Origin: an uncultured Odoribacter sp.
Lineage (GTDB): Bacteria > Bacteroidota > Bacteroidia > Bacteroidales > Marinifilaceae
Reading direction: 5' to 3'
Assembly: GCA_944321145.1 (NCBI GenBank)
Contig: CALUKF010000027.1
Location: 1-38,523 of the forward strand
DNA: 38,523 nucleotides
Position 1 is the first letter of the stretch, and every line of letters starts with the position of its first letter. A program made the position numbers and the translations under genes. The notes beneath the pieces are model-generated. The model did no database searches. It saw only the letters and a list, made by a program, of their open reading frames with translations, and was not told where the DNA came from. Shown one piece after another: positions 32,161 through 38,523 of this stretch.

Positions 32161-33774
32161 ATGAATCGTGTACTAAAACATTTATTCCAAGGCGGCATTG
32201 GGCTTGCAAGCCTTCTCTTCTTACAGGCTTGCAACAATGAAGGGAACGACGTACCGCCAGTATTGGAGGCTCAGCCTACCACCATTACCCTAAGCAATCA
32301 CGAAGGTACAGCCACGCTGTCTATCAATTCCAATGTGGAATGGACGCTGGAAAGTAATGCCGGCTGGTGCGAAGTTGGCGCCACTGCAGGAACAGGAGAA
32401 GCCCAAGTGACTGTCCAAGTCTCAGAGAACACAAACAGCATTGACCGAAACGCCAAACTCACGCTCGCAGGCGGAGGCTTGGAGCGGGAAGTGACCGTCA
32501 CACAAAAGGCATTCGCATTCTCCCTGGACTCTACCGCCCTGCACTTCCCACCGGAAGGCGGCGAAAAACAGCTAAAAGTGTTCACCAATGTGAAATGGCA
32601 GGCGACGACTGATGCTACATGGCTACAGCTCACCCCGAAAAGCGGGAATGACACCACGGATGTTATCGTCAAAGTGGAACCAAATGAAGGCATTGGGGAA
32701 CGTAGCGCCATTGTAGAAATCCAATCCGGGGTACAGCAAAAACAACTAACCATCGTACAAAGTTGCCTGCCACGGGAAGTGCATGCAGACGGAACGGTCA
32801 GCCTTTATGATGCAAATGACGAAGGACATCCCATTAAAATCGTATTTATGGGAGATGGTTTCACTGCAGAAGACTTGGTGGTGGGAGGCGCTTACGACCA
32901 GGCGATGGAAGAAGCCATTGCCGCATTCTTTTCCACAGAACCTTATCCAACTTACCGTCAATACTTTGCACCTTACATTGTCTATGCGGTTTCAGAAGAA
33001 AGGGGAATTTCCATAGCGAAAGACGCTTCCGCGGCAAATCCTGTTTACAATGATGAAAGAAATACCATCTTTAAAGTCCGAAAGACCCAAGGATACTCCA
33101 CATTGATGAATGGCGACCTGAATAAAATATGGGAATATGCCCACAAGGTGCCTGGGCTGGAGGACACTAAGACTACCATCGTGGTGGTATCGAACTCCGA
33201 CCCGTATGCCGGCACTTGCTACCACTATGGAGACGGACGTTCTATTTCGTTGATACCCATGAACAGAGATCTTAACCCTCCCGGGGGCTTCGACCACCTG
33301 ATCACGCACGAAAGTGCAGGACACGGCTTCGGACGGCTGGCAGACGAATATACCGGAAACGGGATGATTCCGGAAAGCGAAATACAGACGTTGGAACAAC
33401 ACCACCGTGCCGGGCAATTCAAAAACGTCGTAACCACCCAAGATACCCTACAAGCCTATTGGAGACAACTCATCGGCATGGAAGGATATGAAAGTGTAGG
33501 CTTTTACGAAGGAGCATACCTGTATGCACAAGGCGTATGGCGGTGCGAAGAATATAGTTGCATGATTGATAACATTCACTATTTTAGCGTGGCATCACGC
33601 ATGGCAATCGTAGAGCGAATCATGGGAATTATCGGAGAACCGTTCTACATTGAAAAATTCATGGAACTTGATAAACAACGGAAACCGACAGAAGAACAAT
33701 TACAAGGCAGCTACACCATGCCGCTGATTTACGACTATCCCCCCGCAACGCCACCGGTGTTTGTAGAAGATTAA
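32161..33774 (+). CDS. BACON-domain lipoprotein with M64 zinc peptidase domain
   Basis: The 537-aa protein has a lipoprotein signal (C24 in LQAC). Two BACON-like immunoglobulin-fold domains follow at about 35-116 and 120-203; they usually bind mucin-type ligands. Then comes an IgA-peptidase M64 domain (about 215-510) with the zinc site HESAGHGFGRLADEY: H383, E384 and H388, with a third ligand in the LADEY segment (D395/E396). The M64 family includes bacterial IgA1 peptidases and peptidases that act on O-glycosylated mucins. Position behind the SusCD operon suggests that it releases peptide or glycopeptide from a host glycoprotein. Substrate is inferred. Confidence 0.88.
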   Translation: MNRVLKHLFQGGIGLASLLFLQACNNEGNDVPPVLEAQPTTITLSNHEGTATLSINSNVEWTLESNAGWCEVGATAGTGEAQVTVQVSENTNSIDRNAKLTLAGGGLEREVTVTQKAFAFSLDSTALHFPPEGGEKQLKVFTNVKWQATTDATWLQLTPKSGNDTTDVIVKVEPNEGIGERSAIVEIQSGVQQKQLTIVQSCLPREVHADGTVSLYDANDEGHPIKIVFMGDGFTAEDLVVGGAYDQAMEEAIAAFFSTEPYPTYRQYFAPYIVYAVSEERGISIAKDASAANPVYNDERNTIFKVRKTQGYSTLMNGDLNKIWEYAHKVPGLEDTKTTIVVVSNSDPYAGTCYHYGDGRSISLIPMNRDLNPPGGFDHLITHESAGHGFGRLADEYTGNGMIPESEIQTLEQHHRAGQFKNVVTTQDTLQAYWRQLIGMEGYESVGFYEGAYLYAQGVWRCEEYSCMIDNIHYFSVASRMAIVERIMGIIGEPFYIEKFMELDKQRKPTEEQLQGSYTMPLIYDYPPATPPVFVED

Positions 33775-33823
33775 AAAACTATCGTCCAGAAAGGGGAAGT
33801 AGAGAGTTTTTCACCCTCCCCAC

Positions 33824-33853
33824 TTGACGACTTCAAGAAAAAAGCTAACTTTG
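33824..33853 (+). promoter_or_regulatory. Promoter of the sulfatase gene
   Basis: TTG (33824-33826) is followed after 19 bases by TAACTTTG (33846-33853), a full match to the Bacteroidota promoter pattern, 25 bases before the ATG at 33879. Confidence 0.75.
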
Positions 33854-33878
33854 CAGAAATAAATAACCTTCAAGAACG

Positions 33879-35420
33879 ATGAACAGCAAGAACATTTTAC
33901 CATTCGCTTTGGCGGGCGTGGCGGGGATGAGCCTGCAAACTGCCATGGCACAAGAGAGAGACGAGCGGCCGAACATTATCCTTTTCCTCGTGGATGACAT
34001 GGGATGGCAGGATACTTCAGAGCCGTTCTGGGACAGCGTGGTGCCACAGAACCGGATTTTCCACACGCCTAACATGGAACGCCTGGCGCGGCAAGGAATG
34101 AAATTCACGCATGCATACGCCTGTCCGGTGAGTTCGCCATCGCGCGTCAGCCTCATGACGGGAGCAAACGTGGCACAACATCAGGTGTCAAATTGGACGC
34201 TGGAACGCAATAAATCTACGGACGCACCCCATCGCACACTGGATTTCGGCACGTGGAACTACAATGGCATCACGCCGGAACAAGGCATAGAAAATGCTTT
34301 TTATGCCAAATGCTTGCCGCAAGTCCTGTCCGACAACGGCTACCTCACCATGATGGTCGGCAAAGCCCATTTCGGGGCGTTGACCACCCCTGCTGCCGAC
34401 CCGCTGACCATCGGATTTGATTATAACATTGCCGGGCATGCTGCCGGAGCCATGGGCAGTTATCTCGGCGAGGAAAACTATGGCAACCGCGAGAAGGGGG
34501 GATACACGGAACCTTGGGGAGTACCCGACTTGGAAGCCTACCACGGCACGGATATGTTCCTGACCGAAGCCTTGACCCTCGAAGCCGCAAAGCTCATTGA
34601 TACGGCGTTACAGCAAGAGAAACCTTTCTTCCTCTACATGAGCCACTACGCCGTGCATGCTCCATTCAAGGCAGACAAGCGGTTTATCCAGAAGTATTTA
34701 GACCGAGGCATGAGCCGAAACGAGGCTATGTATGCCGCCATTGTCGAAGGCATGGACAAGAGTTTGGGCGACTTGATGGATTTGACGGAAGAGCGAGGCA
34801 TTGCCGACAACACCATCATCATTTTCATGAGTGACAATGGTGGCTATACCGTAGGCAGAGGCGGCGAGGCAGCCCAACGCAATTACCCATTGCGCGGCGG
34901 GAAAGGCTCTTGCTTCGAGGGAGGTATCCGCGAACCGCTGATTGTGTATTGGAACGGGGTAACGGAGGCTAATAGCGTGAATACAACGCCCGTCATCATC
35001 GAAGACTTCTTCCCCACTATCCTCGACATGGCAGGCATCCGGAAATACGATACCCCGCAACGCATCGACGGCAAAAGTTTCGTACCCAACTTGAAAAGCG
35101 GGAAAGGCAATGCCCAACGCACACTCTACTTCCACTACCCCAACTATTGGGGCGAATTCCGTGAAGATATCGGTGTGCCCCAAAGTGCCATCATCGAAGG
35201 CGACTGGAAGCTCGTGCATTATTACGAAAGCGGAAAAAACGAACTTTACAACTTAAAAGAAGATATCCACGAACGGCATGACCTAAGCGGCGAACCGGGC
35301 AATGCCAAGCGAGTACAGCGGCTGGCAAGCAAGCTCAGCGACTATTTGCGGAACTACGATGCCAATATGCCGTCGGAAAAAGCGACAGGGCAACGCTGCC
35401 CGTATCCGGACGGGAAATAA
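33879..35420 (+). CDS. Secreted sulfatase, serine-type S1 family
   Basis: The 513-aa protein has a signal peptide (about 1-25, ending AMAQ) and the arylsulfatase fold. The active-site motif is SSPSRVSLMTG with serine 85 in the position converted to formylglycine; serine-type sulfatases need an anaerobic maturase (anSME) for this. D39 and D40 in LVDDMGW are metal ligands, and FIMSDNGG (about 309-316) carries further ones. It likely removes sulfate from a glycan, consistent with sulfated mucin or glycosaminoglycan use. It has its own promoter, so it need not be expressed with the SusCD operon. Confidence 0.9.
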   Translation: MNSKNILPFALAGVAGMSLQTAMAQERDERPNIILFLVDDMGWQDTSEPFWDSVVPQNRIFHTPNMERLARQGMKFTHAYACPVSSPSRVSLMTGANVAQHQVSNWTLERNKSTDAPHRTLDFGTWNYNGITPEQGIENAFYAKCLPQVLSDNGYLTMMVGKAHFGALTTPAADPLTIGFDYNIAGHAAGAMGSYLGEENYGNREKGGYTEPWGVPDLEAYHGTDMFLTEALTLEAAKLIDTALQQEKPFFLYMSHYAVHAPFKADKRFIQKYLDRGMSRNEAMYAAIVEGMDKSLGDLMDLTEERGIADNTIIIFMSDNGGYTVGRGGEAAQRNYPLRGGKGSCFEGGIREPLIVYWNGVTEANSVNTTPVIIEDFFPTILDMAGIRKYDTPQRIDGKSFVPNLKSGKGNAQRTLYFHYPNYWGEFREDIGVPQSAIIEGDWKLVHYYESGKNELYNLKEDIHERHDLSGEPGNAKRVQRLASKLSDYLRNYDANMPSEKATGQRCPYPDGK

Positions 35421-35441
35421 TCCCATCCGTACTTCCCTTCG

Positions 35442-35513
35442 ATATGCAGAGGAATAACAGCACACACATAATAATTAGAAAATATCCAAAAACACGTTAC
35501 TTCCTCTGCATAT
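35442..35513. repeat. 13-bp perfect inverted repeat between the sulfatase and ppdK genes
   Basis: ATATGCAGAGGAA (35442-35454) is the reverse complement of TTCCTCTGCATAT (35501-35513), 46 bases apart. The right arm lies in the -33 area of the ppdK promoter. It could be a paired operator or a long-looped terminator; there is no T-run. Confidence 0.6.
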
Positions 35514-35528
35514 TCTAAAAAATATATC

Positions 35529-35536
35529 TATCTTTG
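35529..35536 (+). promoter_or_regulatory. -7 box of the pyruvate phosphate dikinase gene
   Basis: TATCTTTG matches the consensus exactly, about 115 bases before the start codon. A -33 TTG is not evident. Confidence 0.5.
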
Positions 35537-35651
35537 CAATCCGTTCTACAAACACAAGCATAAGATATAACAGCTTATGAACCGGACGATTGGAAAAGAA
35601 ATATACATTAATCCAAACCCCACATGGGGATATAACTCTAATTAATTAAAT

Positions 35652-38381
35652 ATGAGCACGAAGTACGTTTACACATTTGGAGACGGAAAAGCCGAAGGCA
35701 AAGCAGATATGAGGAACCTCCTGGGTGGCAAAGGCGCCAACCTCGCAGAAATGAACCTCATCGGGCTGCCCGTTCCCGCAGGTTTCACCATCACGACTGA
35801 AGTCTGCACCATTTACAATCAACAAGGCAAAGAAGCCGTTGTCAAACTGATAGAAAATGACGTGAAAGCCGGTATCGCACACATGGAACGCATCATGAAT
35901 GCGAAATTCGGTTCCAAGGGCGAAGCATTCCCCTTGATGGTTTCCGTCCGTTCCGGCGCACGCGTATCCATGCCGGGCATGATGGATACGGTGTTGAACT
36001 TGGGTTTGAACGACGACGCCGTAAAATTGCTGGCAGAAAAATCGGGCAATGCACGCTTCGCATGGGACTCTTACCGCCGCTTTATCCAAATGTATGGAGA
36101 CGTAGTAATGGGCGTAGCTGCTGCCAAAGGCGAGCACAACCCCTTTGAAGTAGAGATTGACAAACTGAAAGAAGCCAAACATATCAAGAACGATACGGAT
36201 TTCACCGTTGAGGATTTGCAGGTATTGGTTGAGAACTTCAAAAACGTAGTGAAGAGCCGTACCGGAAAAGACTTCCCGACCTGTCCGTGGGAGCAGTTGT
36301 GGGGAGCCATCTGCGCCGTATTCGATTCTTGGATGACCGAGCGCGCCGTGCTGTACCGCCAGCTGAACCAAATTCCCGAAGAATGGGGAACGGCAGTAAA
36401 CGTACAGTCCATGGTATACGGAAACATGGGCAATAATTCCGCTACCGGCGTGGCATTCAGCCGTGACGCTGCTACCGGCGAAGACATCTTCAACGGAGAA
36501 TACCTGATCAACGCACAGGGCGAAGACGTGGTTGCCGGCATCCGCACGCCGCAGGAAATCACCATCGAAGGCTCACGCCGTTGGGCAAAATTGCAAGGCA
36601 TCAGCGAAGAGGAACGTGCAGCTAAATTCCCGTCCCTCGAAGAGGCTATGCCGGAAGCATACGCTGCCTTGAACGCTGTGCAGGAAAAATTGGAAAACCA
36701 CTTCCACGATATGCAGGACATGGAGTTCACCATCCAGGACGGCAAGTTGTGGATGCTCCAGACCCGTAACGGGAAACGCACCGGCGCCGCCATGGTAAAG
36801 ATGGCTGTAGACATGCTCAAACAAGGCATGATTGATGAAAAAACCGCCCTGTTGCGCCAAGAACCGGCAAAACTCGACGAGTTGTTGCACCCGGTATTCA
36901 ACAAAGAAGCCCTGCGCGAAGCACATGTCATCACCAAAGGTCTGCCCGCTTCTCCGGGAGCTGCATGCGGACGTGTCGTATTCTTCGCTGACGAAGCAGA
37001 GGAATGGAAAAACCGCGGCGAGAAAGTCGTATTGGTACGTTTGGAAACTTCCCCCGAAGACCTGCGCGGTATGAATGTGGCAGAAGGTATCCTGACTGCC
37101 CGCGGAGGTATGACCTCACACGCTGCCGTTGTGGCACGCGGTATGGGTAAGTGCTGCGTATCAGGCGCCGGCGATGTCGTAGTTGACTACGCTAAACGCT
37201 TCTTCAGCGTGAACGGCAATGTAGTGAACGAAGGCGACTGGATTTCATTGAATGGTTCCACAGGCGAAGTTTACTTGGGCAAAGTGGAAACCGAGGACGC
37301 AACCCTCGATGAAGACTTTACCACCATCATGAACCTTGCCGAGAAATATACCCGCATGTACGTACGCACAAACGCCGATACCCCGCGTGATGCCCGCAAA
37401 GCTCGCGAATTTGGAGCCAAAGGCGTAGGCTTGTGCCGCACGGAACACATGTTCTTTGAAGGCAACCGCATTGACGCTATGCGCGAAATGATTCTTTCGG
37501 AAACAGTAGAAGGACGCCGTGAAGCCCTGAACAAAATCCTGCCGATGCAGCGCGGCGACTTTGAAGGCATTCTCGAAGCCATGAACGGCATGGGCGTAAC
37601 CATCCGTTTGCTCGACCCGCCTTTGCATGAATTTACGCCCAACGAACCGGCATCCCAACAATACATGGCTCAAAAACTGGGTATTCCCGTAGAGCGCATC
37701 AAAGAGAAAGTAGACGCCCTCCACGAATTCAACCCCATGCTTGGGCACCGTGGTTGCCGTCTGGGCATCACCTATCCGGAAATCACCGAGATGCAGGCTC
37801 GCGCCATCATCGAAGCTGCTTGCAACTTGAAACTGCGTGGCTTAGACCCGCGTCCGGAAATCATGGTTCCGCTCGTTGGCACCATCAAAGAGCTTGAACA
37901 ACAGGCTGGCATCATCCGCCGGGTGGCTGACCAAGTGTTCGAAGAAAAAGGCGTGAAAGTAGATTACATGGTCGGCACCATGATTGAAATCCCACGCGCA
38001 GCCATTACCGCAGACCAAATTGCTACGGTGGCAGAGTTCTTCTCATTTGGTACAAACGACTTGACGCAGATGACCTTCGGTTATTCACGCGACGATGCCG
38101 GGAAATTCCTGCCGGAATACATCCGCAAAGGCATCCTGAAGACCGACCCGTTTGCTGTGCTTGACCAGCAAGGTGTGGGACGTCTCGTAGAAATGGGTGT
38201 AAAACTCGGTCGCAGCACGAACCCCGACCTGAAAGTCGGCATCTGCGGCGAACATGGAGGCGAACCCTCATCCGTTATTTTCTGTGACTCTGTCGGCATG
38301 AACTATGTCAGCTGCTCACCGTTCCGCGTGCCCATCGCACGGGTAGCTGCGGCGCAGGCTGCTGTAGAGGACACTCTCTAA
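35652..38381 (+). CDS. ppdK: Pyruvate, phosphate dikinase
   Basis: The 909-aa enzyme interconverts pyruvate, ATP and phosphate with phosphoenolpyruvate, AMP and pyrophosphate, in the cytoplasm. The N-terminal ATP-grasp domain begins with LLGGKGANLAEMNLIGLPVP. The swivelling phosphohistidine domain has GGMTSHAAVVARGMGK with the catalytic histidine at residue 490, and the C-terminal TIM barrel has CRTEHMF and the active-site cysteine C865 in GICGEHGGEPSS. Domain order and length are complete. In anaerobic Bacteroidota it links glycolysis and gluconeogenesis with pyrophosphate use. The start is preceded by an A/T-rich leader and no strong Shine-Dalgarno. Confidence 0.96.
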   Translation: MSTKYVYTFGDGKAEGKADMRNLLGGKGANLAEMNLIGLPVPAGFTITTEVCTIYNQQGKEAVVKLIENDVKAGIAHMERIMNAKFGSKGEAFPLMVSVRSGARVSMPGMMDTVLNLGLNDDAVKLLAEKSGNARFAWDSYRRFIQMYGDVVMGVAAAKGEHNPFEVEIDKLKEAKHIKNDTDFTVEDLQVLVENFKNVVKSRTGKDFPTCPWEQLWGAICAVFDSWMTERAVLYRQLNQIPEEWGTAVNVQSMVYGNMGNNSATGVAFSRDAATGEDIFNGEYLINAQGEDVVAGIRTPQEITIEGSRRWAKLQGISEEERAAKFPSLEEAMPEAYAALNAVQEKLENHFHDMQDMEFTIQDGKLWMLQTRNGKRTGAAMVKMAVDMLKQGMIDEKTALLRQEPAKLDELLHPVFNKEALREAHVITKGLPASPGAACGRVVFFADEAEEWKNRGEKVVLVRLETSPEDLRGMNVAEGILTARGGMTSHAAVVARGMGKCCVSGAGDVVVDYAKRFFSVNGNVVNEGDWISLNGSTGEVYLGKVETEDATLDEDFTTIMNLAEKYTRMYVRTNADTPRDARKAREFGAKGVGLCRTEHMFFEGNRIDAMREMILSETVEGRREALNKILPMQRGDFEGILEAMNGMGVTIRLLDPPLHEFTPNEPASQQYMAQKLGIPVERIKEKVDALHEFNPMLGHRGCRLGITYPEITEMQARAIIEAACNLKLRGLDPRPEIMVPLVGTIKELEQQAGIIRRVADQVFEEKGVKVDYMVGTMIEIPRAAITADQIATVAEFFSFGTNDLTQMTFGYSRDDAGKFLPEYIRKGILKTDPFAVLDQQGVGRLVEMGVKLGRSTNPDLKVGICGEHGGEPSSVIFCDSVGMNYVSCSPFRVPIARVAAAQAAVEDTL

Positions 38382-38422
38382 GATTAGAAGTCCTCAGGCA
38401 GAATAGCAATTAAGATTTGTAT

Positions 38423-38462
38423 CAGGCTGTAATCTACCGATTTACACGGTGATTACAGCCTG
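38423..38462. terminator. Perfect 12-bp inverted repeat after ppdK
   Basis: CAGGCTGTAATC (38423-38434) pairs with GATTACAGCCTG (38451-38462) across 16 bases. No T-run follows, so it may be a processing or bidirectional stop structure; it is the last feature in the window. Confidence 0.55.
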
Positions 38463-38523
38463 AGTTGCGTTTAGGCGGTTCGTGCAGTTGACATCAAAAA
38501 ATGAGCCAAATGAGCGTATTTGT

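Overview
The window looks like the chromosome of a gut-type Bacteroidota (Bacteroides/Parabacteroides-like) bacterium carrying one integrated mobile element. The evidence is a SusC/SusD pair, lipoproteins with acid-rich sequence after the lipobox, BACON, DUF4251, DUF3871 and DUF1735-type proteins, and many -7 boxes of the Bacteroidota form TAnnTTTG, often with weak or absent Shine-Dalgarno sequences.

Left chromosomal block (1-10317), of moderate GC. It holds the tail of an upstream gene, a secreted DUF4251 protein, an acyl-CoA/methylmalonyl-CoA carboxyltransferase with its biotin carrier protein, and a two-gene ABC exporter (NatA/NatB-like). On the minus strand follow murB and an acyl-ACP thioesterase, with an RsmF-type 23S/16S rRNA m5C methyltransferase divergent from murB. 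A minus-strand pair follows: a TIGR01212 radical SAM protein and a ProX-type editing deacylase. This is housekeeping metabolism, envelope and translation maintenance.

Mobile element (about 10318-23208, 12.9 kb), clearly AT-rich. A large serine recombinase sits at the left edge, and a 31-bp imperfect direct repeat (13 bp identical core) marks both junctions, so these look like attL and attR. Inside are a catalytic-domain-only tyrosine recombinase, a two-helix membrane protein, a leucine-rich-repeat lipoprotein, a HEPN protein with an RNSFAH (Rx4H) motif, a DUF3871 protein, a winged-helix replication-initiator-like protein, an unknown 364-aa protein, and a ParB-fold DGQHR protein. Long gene-free stretches carry structured repeats: a degenerate CTAG-centred array of about 24-bp period next to the Rep-like gene, three copies of a 64-bp inverted-repeat unit, three copies of a second 56-bp unit, and an operator-like pair of repeats upstream of the Rep-like gene. 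It reads as an integrative, plasmid-like element with replication and partition-type functions and a possible RNA-targeting defence cargo. No relaxase or conjugation gene is visible. Both junctions lie in arrays of 11-bp units that run in opposite directions, an unexplained structure.

Right chromosomal block (23209-38523). A four-gene polysaccharide/glycoprotein-utilisation-type operon (IPT/NHL lipoprotein, SusC, SusD, DUF1735/DUF4361-like lipoprotein) is preceded by a promoter whose spacer holds one arm of a perfect 15-bp inverted repeat. Then come two small membrane proteins, a BACON plus M64 zinc peptidase lipoprotein, a serine-type sulfatase, and pyruvate phosphate dikinase. The peptidase and sulfatase next to SusCD suggest a sulfated host glycoprotein as target, but no glycoside hydrolase or regulator is present here.
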